From: Actinomycetota bacterium | Lineage (GTDB): Bacteria; Actinomycetota; Thermoleophilia; Solirubrobacterales; 70-9 | DNA length: 30,913 nt | Assembly: GCA_018268695.1 (NCBI GenBank) | Contig: JAFDWD010001082.1 | Span: 1-30,913, forward strand | Direction: 5' to 3' | Shown here: in pieces, positions 1 to 8,328 of the stretch | How the letters are laid out: the number at the start of each line of letters is the position of its first letter | How positions within the stretch are numbered: the stretch's first letter is position 1 | Program-made: the position numbers and the translations under genes | The notes under the pieces: generated by a model | Database searches by the model: none | What the model was told of the DNA's origin: nothing | The model's input: only the letters and a program-made list of their open reading frames with translations

Positions 1-704
1 TGGAATTCCTGCGAGGCATCGACGCTGAACTTCTTGCGGGCGATGAACTTCGACGCCGGGACAGGGGCGGGGATACCGGCAAGGGTCTCGCCGTAGATCG
101 CGTCTTCGCCAGGGTTCGGCTTGCAGCCGCTGGTCGTCTGCAGGACCCTCATGTCGGAGACGATCGGGCCGGGGCAGGCGCCCCAGGGGAGCATGCCGAA
201 ACCGGCGCCGAGGCCGAACTTCCCAGCCGCCCAGGAGAGCGCGACGCCGACCTTTGCCTTTTCGGTCCCGCAGTCACGGTTGTCGGCGATCTTCGGCAGC
301 GGCTCCAGGTCACCATCGACCCAGCCGCACGGGCGGCCGTTGATCACCGAGAACTTTCCGCTCTTCGTGATGCTCCCCGGCGCCGTGTAGCTGCCGCTGA
401 CGTTGAACGAGGAGAACTTCACCCCGGTGCCCGCGAGGGTCGTCTGCGCCGGGATCGGCTTCTTCGACTTGAAGGCCATCGAGATCGCCCCCGAACCGGA
501 TGCCTTCTGGCTCGCGGTCCCGTAATACGCTTCGCACGCTTCCGGGATTTCGGCGTCGAAGCTCCATTTGAGGGTCTGCTTGCCGGAGACGGAGACCGCC
601 CAGTCGGTCGGCGGCGCGATCAGCGCCTGGGCGCCAGTCGCGCCCAGGAAGAGGGCGGCGAGCACGGCGAGCGAGGCGATCGCTGCGAGGCGACGGAGCA
701 TCAT
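1..704 (-). CDS. Partial secreted protein of unknown function
   Basis: The reading frame starts at tandem ATG ATG codons (704 and 701) and stays open to the window edge, so about 234 N-terminal residues are visible and the C-terminus is missing. Residues 1-27 form a clear signal peptide: MMLRR, then a hydrophobic stretch, ending in the cleavage motif AQA. The mature part is rich in Gly, Ser, Lys and Pro and has several Cys (for example in EACEAYYG, GRPCGW, NRDCG, GACPG, SGCKP), suggesting an exported disulfide-bonded beta-rich protein. I recognise no family. Codon use is typical of the window. It is divergent from purK, with about 67 bp between the starts, so the two probably have back-to-back promoters. 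Coding status is well supported; function is unknown. Confidence 0.75.
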   Translation of the reverse strand, partial: MMLRRLAAIASLAVLAALFLGATGAQALIAPPTDWAVSVSGKQTLKWSFDAEIPEACEAYYGTASQKASGSGAISMAFKSKKPIPAQTTLAGTGVKFSSFNVSGSYTAPGSITKSGKFSVINGRPCGWVDGDLEPLPKIADNRDCGTEKAKVGVALSWAAGKFGLGAGFGMLPWGACPGPIVSDMRVLQTTSGCKPNPGEDAIYGETLAGIPAPVPASKFIARKKFSVDASQEF

Positions 705-771
705 CCGGCGACGTTCGCAGAGCCCCGGCTGCCCCGCATCAGTCAAATCACGGGTCTTATGATGGCCGCGG

Positions 772-1968
772 ATGGTAGATCGGACCTTGGAGCCCACCGC
801 GGGCAGTGACGCTCAGTGGACCGGTGCGCCGCGGTCGGACGATCGCAGCGCCGTAGTGGCCATGGCCGGGGCGGGGCAGCTGGCGCAGATGACCCAGCAG
901 GCGGCGATCTCGCTGGGGATCGAGCTGCGGATCCTGGCGGAGAAGGAGACGGAGTCGGCCGTCCTGGCCGGGGCGCGGACGCTCGTCGCGGAGACCTCGG
1001 CGGAGAGCCTGCGCGAGTTGGCCGAGGGCGCGGCGGTGCTGACCTTCGACCACGAGGGCTTCGATCCCGACCTGCTGGCGCAGTTGAGGGACGAGGGCAT
1101 CCACATGGCCCCGCCGCCCGAGGCGGTCCTCTTCGCCCAGGACAAGCTTGTTGCGCGGGAGAACCTTGCCCGCGGGGGCTTCCCGCTGCCGGCGTTCGCG
1201 GTGGCCGAGTCGATCGAGGACTTCGACTCGTTCGCGGGCGAGCACGGCTGGCCGGTGGTCGCGAAGACGCCGCGGGGCGGCTATGACGGCGGCGGCGTGT
1301 TCATCGTCGAGGACCGCGAGGCGGCGGCGGATCTGGTCGGGAAGGTCGACGGCGTCCTGATCTTGGAGCCACTGCTCACCATCGAGCGCGAGTTCGCCGT
1401 GCTCGCCGCCCGCAGCACCACCGGCGAGATCGCGATCTACCCAGTCGTCGAGACGATCCAGAAGGACGCGATCTGCCACGAGACGCTTGTTCCGGCGGCG
1501 CTGCCGGAGGAGATCAGCGCGGAGGCGACCGAGATCGCGAGAAAGCTGGTGGAGGAGATCGGTGCGACCGGCATCATCGCGGTGGAGTTCTTCCTCACCG
1601 ACGACGGCGTCCTCATCAACGAGCTTGCCCTGAGGCCCCACAACTCAGGTCACTGGACGATCGAGGGTTGCGTGACCTCGCAGTTCGAGCAGCACCTGAG
1701 GGCGGTGCTGGGATGGCCGCTGGGATCGACCGAGCTCCGTGCGCCGGCGGTGGCGCTGGTCAACATCCTCGGACCCGACAACGGAGTCGATCCCCTCGAA
1801 CGAGTCCCGAACCTGATCGCCGATCCCGACGTTCGCCTGCACCTCTACACCAAGGGATATAGACCGGGCCGAAAGCTCGGCCACGCGACGGTCCTGGGCC
1901 CGGACCTGGACACCGCCCGCGCCAAGACCCTGCACGCCCGCGCCCTACTCCAAGGAGAGCACTCATGA
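772..1968 (+). CDS. purK: N5-carboxyaminoimidazole ribonucleotide synthase
   Basis: ATP-grasp enzyme of de novo purine synthesis. It carboxylates 5-aminoimidazole ribonucleotide with ATP and bicarbonate to N5-CAIR, the substrate of PurE. The 398-residue product has the family layout: N-terminal nucleotide-binding strand with AGAGQLAQM (residues 32-40, usually GGGQLgrM), FDHEGF near 92-97 and QDK near 123. The ATP-grasp loop [11 protein letters not shown] is at 165-175, and the C-terminal signature [18 protein letters not shown] at 283-300. The usual P in NEiAPRPHNSGH is L here. The start at 772 gives a roughly 27-residue leader before the conserved core, longer than typical; a GTG just before AMAG could be an alternative start. 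The last codons overlap purE by ATGA, so the two are translationally coupled. Confidence 0.95.
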   Translation: MVDRTLEPTAGSDAQWTGAPRSDDRSAVVAMAGAGQLAQMTQQAAISLGIELRILAEKETESAVLAGARTLVAETSAESLRELAEGAAVLTFDHEGFDPDLLAQLRDEGIHMAPPPEAVLFAQDKLVARENLARGGFPLPAFAVAESIEDFDSFAGEHGWPVVAKTPRGGYDGGGVFIVEDREAAADLVGKVDGVLILEPLLTIEREFAVLAARSTTGEIAIYPVVETIQKDAICHETLVPAALPEEISAEATEIARKLVEEIGATGIIAVEFFLTDDGVLINELALRPHNSGHWTIEGCVTSQFEQHLRAVLGWPLGSTELRAPAVALVNILGPDNGVDPLERVPNLIADPDVRLHLYTKGYRPGRKLGHATVLGPDLDTARAKTLHARALLQGEHS

Positions 1969-2459
1969 GCCAGCCCCTGGTAGCCATCGCGATGGGCAGC
2001 GAATCCGACCTCCCCACCATGACCCCCGCGGCCGAGGCCCTCACCGAGCTCGGCATCCCCTCCGAACTCCGCATCCTCTCCGCCCACCGCACCCCCGACG
2101 AGATGATCGCCTTCGGCCGCCAAGCCGCCACCAACGGCTTCAAAGTCATCATCGCCGGCGCCGGCGGCGCCGCCCACCTCCCCGGCATGCTCGCCGCCGT
2201 CACCCCCCTCCCCGTCATCGGCGTCCCCCGCTCCCTCGACAACCTCGACGGCCTCGACTCCCTCCTCTCGATCGTCCAGATGCCAAAGGGCGTCCCGGTG
2301 GCGACGGTCGCGATCGACGGGGCGCGGAACGCGGGGCTGTTGGCGGCGCGGATCCTCGCGACGTCCGACGAGGGGCTGCGGACCCGCCTCGAAACCACTA
2401 CCGAGGAGACCTCGGCCGCGGTCCGGGCGAGCGACGAGCGCCTTCGCGCAGGCGACTGA
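1965..2459 (+). CDS. purE: N5-carboxyaminoimidazole ribonucleotide mutase
   Basis: Class I PurE converts N5-CAIR made by PurK to CAIR in purine synthesis. The 164-residue length is normal for the family. Motifs seen are GSESDLPTM (11-19), SAHRTPDEM (39-47, containing the catalytic His), [12 protein letters not shown] (64-75) and the long conserved [21 protein letters not shown] segment. The pairing with purK, not a stand-alone class II enzyme, fits class I. It starts at the ATGA overlap with purK, with AAGGAGAG just upstream as ribosome binding site. The first two thirds of the gene (to about 2270) uses almost only C in third codon positions, then switches abruptly to mostly G. Confidence 0.96.
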   Translation: MSQPLVAIAMGSESDLPTMTPAAEALTELGIPSELRILSAHRTPDEMIAFGRQAATNGFKVIIAGAGGAAHLPGMLAAVTPLPVIGVPRSLDNLDGLDSLLSIVQMPKGVPVATVAIDGARNAGLLAARILATSDEGLRTRLETTTEETSAAVRASDERLRAGD

Positions 2460-2477
2460 CCGGCGGGGGTGGGCGCC

Positions 2478-2500
2478 CCTGCCGAAGGGGTGTCGGCAGG
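2478..2500 (+). terminator. Stem-loop after purE
   Basis: A perfect 8-bp inverted repeat (CCTGCCGA / TCGGCAGG) with a 7-nt loop lies 19 bp after the purE stop. There is no following T-run, so it would be a GC-rich hairpin terminator of the kind common in high-GC actinobacteria; its strength is unknown. Confidence 0.4.
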
Positions 2501-2607
2501 CCGGCGGTGGACGCGGCCCTCTGGGACGCTCGCCGCATGTCCACGGAATCCACCTCACGGGTCGAACCCGCCCCACGTTGCCACGCCGCCCGGAAGGCGA
2601 GCCGACC

Positions 2608-2796
2608 ATGATCTACGTCGGCCTCGGCATCCTCTACCTGGTGCTTCTCGTCGTCCTCGGCGTGAAGACCTTCCAGAAGAAGCACTACGTCCTCTTCGGC
2701 TTCGGCTTCTTCATCCCGCTGCTCTGGATCGTCGGCGCGATGGTGCCCCGCAAGGGCATGTCACGCATCGATGAGCTCTACGGGAACCGGGACTAG
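2608..2796 (+). CDS. Small two-helix membrane protein, unknown function
   Basis: 62 residues. An N-terminal hydrophobic helix (MIYVGLGILYLVLLVVLGV), a short basic loop TFQKKHY, and a second hydrophobic segment (VLFGFGFFIPLLWIVGAMV) are followed by a charged tail ending DELYGNRD. The basic loop and charged tail suggest both ends face the cytoplasm. The ATG at 2608 is preceded by GGAAGG at a slightly long spacing. An upstream in-frame ATG at 2578 would add a non-hydrophobic PRRPEGEPT extension and has no better binding site. The 3' end overlaps the convergent ferric-reductase-like gene by 36 bp. It resembles short actinobacterial hypothetical membrane proteins; no function is assigned. Confidence 0.65.
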   Translation: MIYVGLGILYLVLLVVLGVKTFQKKHYVLFGFGFFIPLLWIVGAMVPRKGMSRIDELYGNRD

Positions 2797-3396
2797 GTCG
2801 ACCGCGTCGCTGGAGTTGGACCGCGGACTCATGGCTGCCCGAACGGGGCTCACAGCGGGCGCGGCCGGGAGCATGCGGTACGCGAGTGCGAACACGATCG
2901 GCAGGCTGAGCAGTGAGAGCATCGCGAGCATCCAGCCGGATCGCCCATCGGTGCCGGCACCGACCACGTGGGCAATCGCCAGAACGTAGACGACCAAGGT
3001 CCAGCGATGTAGCCAACGCCAGGTCTTCGGTCCGATCCAGCGGCGCAGGTAGAAGGTGAGTCCGAGGATCGCGGCCAGCCAGGCGGCGATCACGCCGACG
3101 CCGGTCCACACCGGCTGGTAGGCAAGGTGGAACGGGAGCAGGACCCCGAGCAGTCCAGGCCGCAGGTAGCCATCGGCGAGCAGCAGGCCGGCGTGCGCCG
3201 TGACCATCGCGAGGGTGACGAGCGCCGTCGCCTCGTGCAGGCGCCTCAGCTGTGGCGGCAGAGTCGATAGGCGCAGCAGCCGCGTCGACATCAACAGCCC
3301 GAGCCCGACGCTGATGCCGAGCAGCGCGATCGCGACGATGCCGACCGCGCGACTGGCGAGCCAGAAGATCTGCGGGGTCGTCGCCGCGAGGTTCAC
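2761..3396 (-). CDS. Ferric-reductase-like transmembrane haem protein
   Basis: 211-residue integral membrane protein with about six hydrophobic helices. It has the His pattern of the ferric reductase-like domain (FRD/MsrQ type): H54 and H68 on one helix (LHEATALV...TAHAG) and H130 and H143 on another (LHRWTLVVYV...AHVVG). In this family these bind two stacked b-haems and carry electrons across the membrane. The GTG start at 3396 overlaps the apbE stop (GTGA), so it is coupled to apbE. The FAD/NADPH-binding domain of true ferric reductases is absent, as in MsrQ-like proteins. With ApbE upstream, a likely role is electron transfer to an extracytoplasmic flavin or metal centre. The exact partner is not shown. 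Confidence 0.85.
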   Translation of the reverse strand: MNLAATTPQIFWLASRAVGIVAIALLGISVGLGLLMSTRLLRLSTLPPQLRRLHEATALVTLAMVTAHAGLLLADGYLRPGLLGVLLPFHLAYQPVWTGVGVIAAWLAAILGLTFYLRRWIGPKTWRWLHRWTLVVYVLAIAHVVGAGTDGRSGWMLAMLSLLSLPIVFALAYRMLPAAPAVSPVRAAMSPRSNSSDAVDLVPVPVELIDA

Positions 3397-4349
3397 GACG
3401 CCAACCTCCAGGTCCCCGAGCCGAGTCCGCCGGCAAGGACCAGCTCCCCGCTGTCGAGGACAAGCGCCCCGCCGTGACGGGCGAGCACCTCCCGTCCCGC
3501 CAGGGGCCCTCGCAGCAGCGCGGCCTTCGCCAGGGCCTCGGCTTCGAGCGTCGTCGGCGCCAAGGCGGTCGCCTGCACCACACCGGTCCATGCCGGCACC
3601 CCGGTTTGCGGGTCGATCAGGTGATGCGCGTACCCGCCGTCGTGCGCCCAGAGGCGAGTGCGCAGGCCGCTCGTCGCGACCGCGCCGACACCGAAGGCGT
3701 AGCGATGCACGATCCCCTCGTCGAACGGGTCGGCGATCTCGACGCGGCGCTCGACGGGAGCGCTCCCACCGAGGCGGATGTCGCCGCCGGCGTCGACCGC
3801 GAACGCCGGGCATTCGGCCAGGAGGTCGGCTGCCATGTCGACGGCGAGACCCTTGGCGCTGCCGCCGAGATCGAGCCTCGCTCCCCTCGGCAGTCGAATC
3901 GCGCTGCGCGGATCGACCTCGATCCGCTTCCACCGCTCACCTGGCGCGGCTGCCGCCGGACGGCGGGGCGGCGCGGCCGAGAGGGCGACGCTCAGGTCGG
4001 GTGCCGCCAGACCGACGCGCGAGCGCGTGTAGCCGGCGCGCTCGAGGTGCGGCGCGAGGGTCGGGTCGACGAGGCCGCTGCTGATCCGCGCAGCGAAGAT
4101 CGCCGCCCGAACAGCACGCAGGACGCTGTCCGAAACCGTCACCCATTCGCCCGCACGAGAGTTCAGCCGGGAGAGCCCACTATCGGGGTCGAACCGGGTG
4201 AGATTGCGTTGCAGATCGGCGATCTTCCGTTGCACCCGGGTTGCGAGCGCGACCCGGTCCCTACCCTCACCGCGGCCCCCGATCAGGAGGCGCACCTCGG
4301 TGCCAAGGGCCTCGAAACAGTGCTCATGCTCAGTCCACGTCACGCTCAT
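3393..4349 (-). CDS. apbE: FAD:protein FMN transferase
   Basis: 318-residue ApbE-family flavin transferase. These enzymes attach FMN from FAD to a Thr/Ser of target proteins, with Mg2+, usually outside the membrane. Family motifs are present in order: TRFDPDSGLSRLN (51-63), DLGGSAKG (160-167), VDAGGDIRLGG (185-195), ATSGLR (225-230) and HHLIDPQTG (242-250). No signal peptide or lipobox is visible at the N-terminus (MSVTWTEHEHCFEALGT), so secretion is not obvious, unlike many ApbE lipoproteins. It overlaps the upstream 66-residue membrane protein (ATGA) and the downstream haem protein (GTGA), giving a tight operon. No canonical FMN_bind substrate gene is in this operon, which is odd. Confidence 0.92.
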   Translation of the reverse strand: MSVTWTEHEHCFEALGTEVRLLIGGRGEGRDRVALATRVQRKIADLQRNLTRFDPDSGLSRLNSRAGEWVTVSDSVLRAVRAAIFAARISSGLVDPTLAPHLERAGYTRSRVGLAAPDLSVALSAAPPRRPAAAAPGERWKRIEVDPRSAIRLPRGARLDLGGSAKGLAVDMAADLLAECPAFAVDAGGDIRLGGSAPVERRVEIADPFDEGIVHRYAFGVGAVATSGLRTRLWAHDGGYAHHLIDPQTGVPAWTGVVQATALAPTTLEAEALAKAALLRGPLAGREVLARHGGALVLDSGELVLAGGLGSGTWRLAS

Positions 4350-4546
4350 GAGCTCCGGGTCGTGACTGGCGCCGGGCCACCGCCGGCCGCGGGGCGCCCG
4401 TCGCCGCCCTCACGGCTCGCATCGTAGAAGAGCGCCGACCAGATCAGCGCCGCGGCCGCGATCGCACCTGCGGCGACTCCGAAGCTGGTGCGGGATAGCG
4501 AGGGGCGGGGAGCGCGCGCGGCGTGTGGGGTCCGAGTGTCAGTCAT
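4346..4546 (-). CDS. Small single-pass membrane protein in apbE operon
   Basis: 66 residues. A basic N-terminus (MTDTRTPHAARAPRPSLSRTS) is followed by one hydrophobic helix (about residues 22-42, FGVAAGAIAAAALIWSALFY) and a Gly/Pro/Ala-rich tail, consistent with cytoplasmic N-terminus and a short external tail. It overlaps the preceding small gene by 8 bp and apbE by 4 bp, so the three are almost certainly co-translated. I recognise no family. It may be a scaffold or tether for the flavin/haem redox module. Confidence 0.6.
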   Translation of the reverse strand: MTDTRTPHAARAPRPSLSRTSFGVAAGAIAAAALIWSALFYDASREGGDGRPAAGGGPAPVTTRSS

Positions 4547-4772
4547 CGTCTCCCCCCTCCCCGTCGACGAGCCCGCGAAGATCGTCGATGAGCTGCTGAG
4601 CGGTGCCGAGAGCCCCGCCGTCCGACGACTCCGCGGTAGGCGCCGCTGACGAGGTTGCGGCGGACGACACGGCTGGGCCGTCGGAGTGGGTGGCGATGCC
4701 GACCACGGCGATCGCGACGAGAAACAAGGCGGTCAGCGCTGCCGCGACCTTGATGCGGGTCTTGTCGGTCAT
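4539..4772 (-). CDS. Small membrane-anchored protein, first gene of apbE operon
   Basis: 77 residues starting at ATG 4772, with AGAG just upstream; longer in-frame extensions run through the divergent promoter region and look non-coding. MTDKTRIK is followed by a hydrophobic segment (VAAALTALFLVAIAVVGIA, about residues 9-27) that acts as signal anchor or signal peptide. Then comes a Ser/Ala/Thr-rich stretch (DGPAVSSAATSSAA) and an acidic tail ending GEGGDDD. The Ser/Thr-rich part faintly resembles flavinylation sites of FMN_bind proteins (SGATxTS type), but the spacing does not match and low-complexity sequence could produce this by chance. It is divergent from the response regulator, so the two-component system may control it. 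Confidence 0.6.
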   Translation of the reverse strand: MTDKTRIKVAAALTALFLVAIAVVGIATHSDGPAVSSAATSSAAPTAESSDGGALGTAQQLIDDLRGLVDGEGGDDD

Positions 4773-4898
4773 TGAAACTTCTCTGCCTTTCGCGAACGAT
4801 TGCTTGGGCGAGAAGGCTCGCGGAGGCCGGAAAGGGCTCGGTAAGCGCCAGTTGAGAAGGCTCTTACCTGGGAAGCGGAGACGCCGACAGCACCTAGC
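4773..4898. promoter_or_regulatory. Divergent promoter region with 10-bp direct repeat
   Basis: This 126-bp gap separates the start of the apbE operon from the response regulator gene. It contains two copies of GAGAAGGCTC, at 4810-4819 and 4854-4863, 44 bp apart (close to four helical turns). OmpR-family regulators bind direct repeats, so these are candidate sites for the adjacent regulator; two copies alone are weak evidence. Confidence 0.35.
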
Positions 4899-5582
4899 AT
4901 GCCGACGATGAGGATCCTGGTGGTCGAGGACGAGCGCACGCTGGCCGGCTTTCTCGCCCGCGCGCTCACTGCCGAGGGACATACCGCGACGGTCGTGCAC
5001 GACGGCGAGCGGGGCGCGGCGGAGGCGCTGGGCGACGACTACGACCTGGTTCTCCTGGACGTGATGCTTCCAGGCATGAGCGGACTCAGTGTGCTCGAGG
5101 CGATCCGTGCCCACTCCCCGTCTCTGCCGGTGATCCTGATCACCGCTCGCGGGGCGATCGAGCAGCGCGTCGAAGGGTTGGACCGAGGGGCCAACGACTA
5201 CATCACGAAGCCGTTCTCATTCGACGAGCTGCTGGCGCGCGTCCGCGCTCAGCTCCGCCTGCCCACCCAACGCGAGGCGTCGGTGCTCGAGGCCGGCGGC
5301 GTGCGCTTGGACCTCCGTACCCGTCGGGTGGAATACGGGGACGACGTGGTCCGACTCACCGCGCGCGAGTTCGAGCTCCTCGCCTACCTCGCCCGCCATC
5401 CCGACCATGTCCTCTCCCGCGAGCAGATCCTCAACGCGGTCTGGGGCTACGACTTCGACCCCGGGACGAAGGTGCTCGAGGTCTACATCGGCTACCTGCG
5501 CAAGAAGCTCGGCGGGGGCGAGGGAGAAGGCCCGATCGAGACCGTGCGCAACGTCGGCTACCGCCTGCGCGCGGTGCCATGA
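4899..5582 (+). CDS. OmpR/PhoB-family response regulator
   Basis: 227 residues: receiver domain (about 4-118) followed by a winged-helix DNA-binding domain (about 130-227). The receiver has the acidic pair in VVEDE, phospho-acceptor D54 in LVLLDVMLPG, a Thr in ITARG and K104 in YITKPF. The DNA-binding half shows LTAREFELLAYLARHPDHVLSREQIL, VWGYDF and VEVYIGYLRKKLG-like sequence ending in VRNVGYRL. ATG 4899 is used; ATG 4908 (three codons in) would also leave the domain intact. The stop overlaps the kinase gene start by ATGA. It probably regulates the divergent ApbE/ferric-reductase-like operon and possibly itself. Confidence 0.93.
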   Translation: MPTMRILVVEDERTLAGFLARALTAEGHTATVVHDGERGAAEALGDDYDLVLLDVMLPGMSGLSVLEAIRAHSPSLPVILITARGAIEQRVEGLDRGANDYITKPFSFDELLARVRAQLRLPTQREASVLEAGGVRLDLRTRRVEYGDDVVRLTAREFELLAYLARHPDHVLSREQILNAVWGYDFDPGTKVLEVYIGYLRKKLGGGEGEGPIETVRNVGYRLRAVP

Positions 5583-7018
5583 GGCTGCGTTGGCCGGGTG
5601 GCCTGCGCAGCCAGCTCGCCGTCGTCATCGCCCTGATCACGGCCGTGGTGCTTGGACTGAGCTTTGTCGCGGTGTATCGCGACACCGGTTCACAGCTCCG
5701 CGACGGGATCGATGAAGACCTGAAGGCAGAGCTCCTCCGGTGGCAGCAATTCAGAGCCGGCAAAGACCTCTCCGAACCGGCGGCCCTCGAACGGGCGGCG
5801 CGCCGCTACCTCTCCGCGCAGCAGTACAACCCTGCCGCTCGCATCTTCGTCTTCCAGGTGGTCGGCGGCCAGGTGGTGACCAACGAGCCCCAGGTCCTCA
5901 GGCATGAGGATCGCGAGCACGGGGAGGATGGCGATGAGGAGCATGAGGACGGAGCGGCGGAAGGCGAGGGAGTGATCGAGGCCCCGCTTGGCCTGGCCAG
6001 CACCACCATTCACGAGGCCGGGGAGGTCCGCGTGCTGAGCGCGCCGATCGTCGAGGCCCACCTACGGGTCGGCACGATCCAGATCGCCGATCCCCTGAGC
6101 GCGGTCAGCGCGGCGCAGGACAGCCTACGCCGCACCTTCGCGGTGGTCGGGGCGCTCGCGATGGCGCTGGCGATCCTCGCGGGTGTGGGTCTCGCGACGC
6201 TGATCGCCCGGCCACTACGCCGCATCGCGGGGGTGGCGGCCGAAGTCGACGCGGGAGACCTGTCGAGGCGCACGGGCGAAGGAGACGCGCACGGCGAGGT
6301 CGGGGTGCTCGCGAGGGCCTTCGACCGCATGCTCGACAGCCTCCAGAGATCGTTCGCGCGCCAACGTAACTTCGTCTCCGACGCATCGCACGAGCTGCGC
6401 ACGCCGCTTGCGGTGCTGCGCGCGCAGATCGAGCTGCTGGACCGCGAGGAAGACGAGCGGGAGCGCCACGAGGCGACCGCACTGGTGCTGCGGCGACTGG
6501 ACGAGATGGACCGCCTCGTTGCCGACATGCTCACCCTGGCCGGCGCCGAGGCCGGCCAACTGGTCGAGCCGCAGGAGATCGAGCTCGACGACTTCTTCGA
6601 GGACCTGCGTCGCGACCTGCCGCTCTACGGAGAGCGCGACTTCCGGTTCGACCCGGTCGGCGGCACCCTCAACGCCGATCCAGACCGTCTGACCCAGGTC
6701 CTTCGCAATCTGATCCGCAACGCCGTCGCGCACACCGCGGTCGATGACCGCATCGAGGTCACCGCGCGCGGTCGCGGCGGTGACCTACTGGTCACCGTGG
6801 CCGACACCGGGTCCGGGATCAGCCCCCAGCACCTGCCCCACATCTTCGAGCGCTTCTTCCGCGCCGACGAGAGCCGCTCACGCGACAGTGGCGGCAGTGG
6901 CCTCGGCCTCCCGATCGCGCGCGCGATCGTCGAGGCCCACGGCGGCCGCATCTGGGCCGACTCCGAGCCGGGCGAGGGCACCACGATCGGCTTCGAACTG
7001 CCGGGCTATGCGGCCTGA
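5579..7018 (+). CDS. Two-component sensor histidine kinase
   Basis: 479-residue membrane kinase, partner of the regulator it overlaps. TM1 is about residues 12-33, an extracytoplasmic sensor region runs from about 34 to 186, and TM2 is about 187-210. Then HAMP (211-262), HisKA with SDASHELRTPLA (phospho-acceptor H271) and HATPase with N box LIRNAVAH, G1 DTGSGI (409-414), F-box IFERFFR and G2 GGSGLGL (438-444). The sensor region contains an unusual loop at 108-130 dense in His, Asp and Glu (RHEDREHGEDGDEEHED), suggesting metal or cation sensing. Next to a flavin/haem redox operon, sensing iron, copper or another metal is plausible but not shown. The last 13 bp overlap the convergent beta-helix gene. 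Confidence 0.94.
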   Translation: MRLRWPGGLRSQLAVVIALITAVVLGLSFVAVYRDTGSQLRDGIDEDLKAELLRWQQFRAGKDLSEPAALERAARRYLSAQQYNPAARIFVFQVVGGQVVTNEPQVLRHEDREHGEDGDEEHEDGAAEGEGVIEAPLGLASTTIHEAGEVRVLSAPIVEAHLRVGTIQIADPLSAVSAAQDSLRRTFAVVGALAMALAILAGVGLATLIARPLRRIAGVAAEVDAGDLSRRTGEGDAHGEVGVLARAFDRMLDSLQRSFARQRNFVSDASHELRTPLAVLRAQIELLDREEDERERHEATALVLRRLDEMDRLVADMLTLAGAEAGQLVEPQEIELDDFFEDLRRDLPLYGERDFRFDPVGGTLNADPDRLTQVLRNLIRNAVAHTAVDDRIEVTARGRGGDLLVTVADTGSGISPQHLPHIFERFFRADESRSRDSGGSGLGLPIARAIVEAHGGRIWADSEPGEGTTIGFELPGYAA

Positions 7019-8328
7019 GAGCGCCTGGAGGGGCGATGACCCGGTCGACGAATCAGGAAATGCCGCTTGGCGGGCGTGGTGTCGACCACCCCGCTGCTGA
7101 CGGAGCGCACCCGGAAGGTGTGTGGCCCCGGTTTGAGGTGTCCGTAGATCTTCGGCGACCGGCAGGAGTGCCAGCGACGGCGGTCGAGCTTGCATGAGAA
7201 TCCGACAGCAGAACCGCTGCCGCCCGAGCCGGTGAAGCGGAACTCGGCCCGGGTGCCTTCGATCTTCGCCTTCGAGATCTTCGTTTGCAGCGGCGTCGGT
7301 ACGGCCGACGGCGTCGGTACGGCGGAGGTCGACTGCGGCGGAGCGGGACAGCTCGGCTGCGCCGGGACGAACTCATAGGCACCGATATCCGTGATGGCCG
7401 GCGGCGGCGAGCCGCAGGTCAGGAAGGCGGGAAGGGCGCGAGGGCTACCGGCAAGGTCGGTCGCCCTGTTCGCCGGGTCGTCGATACCCGCGTCGACGGT
7501 CGGTGAGCTCGCCGCCTCACGGTAATCGCCGCCTGCCGCGTTGACGAAAAGCGGTGGGGCCGTCTGGCTCGCGATGGCGGTGACGGTGCCGTTGCTGGTG
7601 TCCAGGTTCGAGTGATCGAAAGCGATCGCCGCCGTCCCCCCGGGCGTGGCCCCGGCTTCGGCATCGAGATGGGTACCCTCCGCGATCACGTTGGTGGCAT
7701 CGATCGTCACCGTGGCGGCGGGGTTCGTGACGAACACGGAGATCCCGACCGATCCGGGGCCGGTCGCGATCAGCGTGTCGTTGCGGAGCTGCGGGCTTCC
7801 CGATTCCACGCCTTGGACGAACAGGGCGGCCGTTTCCCCGTCGCTGGTCAGGAGGCTGTCGGTCAGCGTGAACTGGATGCCGGGCCGGAGCGCCAGGGTG
7901 GCGATGCCGTGACCGGCCAATTCGAGGTGGTCGAAGACGTCACCGGTGCCGAAGGCGGCTATCGCGCCCAGGGAACTTTCGGTCGCTTCGACCGCCAGGT
8001 AGCCGAGCGAGACCGAGGGAGCGGGTAGTGCCAACGGCACGACGCCCGGGGCACCGATGATCCGCGGCAGCGGCTGGCCGGGGATCCCGTGGACCGAGAG
8101 CGGCACCGTCGATTCGATCTTGCCGGCGACGTCGTAGGAACCGGAACCGACGATCACCTCGTCGCCTGCCGCCGCGCCGGAGATCGCGGTGGCGAGCGAG
8201 CAGGGCTGCACCTGCGGGCAGCCCGGGGTCGTGCCACCGCTCGGCGATGCGTAGCGGACGGCGGCGAGAGCAGCCGTCGGCGATCCAAGCGTGGCGATCA
8301 CGGCAAGCAGCAAGACGACGCGCTTCAC
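7006..8328 (-). CDS. Secreted right-handed beta-helix repeat protein
   Basis: 440 residues with a GTG start and a signal peptide (residues 1-22, ending AALA). The mature start RYASPSGG...C...PCSLATAI is the usual opening of parallel beta-helix proteins of the polymorphic-outer-membrane/choice-of-anchor type. It is followed by repeated strands rich in V, T, N, D and G (for example LTSDGETAALFV, IDATNVIAEGTHLD) and a closing SPTVDAG...DLAGSPR segment and DIGAYEF, as in that family. A linker of TPSAVPTP repeats leads to a C-terminal domain (about 350-430) with FSCKLDRRRWHSCRSPKIY and LKPGPHTFRVR, a domain I associate with Thermoleophilia exported proteins. It is likely cell-surface or secreted, perhaps carbohydrate binding. 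No catalytic residues can be assigned. Confidence 0.85.
   Translation of the reverse strand: MKRVVLLLAVIATLGSPTAALAAVRYASPSGGTTPGCPQVQPCSLATAISGAAAGDEVIVGSGSYDVAGKIESTVPLSVHGIPGQPLPRIIGAPGVVPLALPAPSVSLGYLAVEATESSLGAIAAFGTGDVFDHLELAGHGIATLALRPGIQFTLTDSLLTSDGETAALFVQGVESGSPQLRNDTLIATGPGSVGISVFVTNPAATVTIDATNVIAEGTHLDAEAGATPGGTAAIAFDHSNLDTSNGTVTAIASQTAPPLFVNAAGGDYREAASSPTVDAGIDDPANRATDLAGSPRALPAFLTCGSPPPAITDIGAYEFVPAQPSCPAPPQSTSAVPTPSAVPTPLQTKISKAKIEGTRAEFRFTGSGGSGSAVGFSCKLDRRRWHSCRSPKIYGHLKPGPHTFRVRSVSSGVVDTTPAKRHFLIRRPGHRPSRRSQAA

Noticed and set aside
757..1641. Long minus-strand reading frame opposite purK
   Set aside because: Composition is Arg/Asp/Leu-rich shadow sequence; purK on the plus strand explains the region fully.
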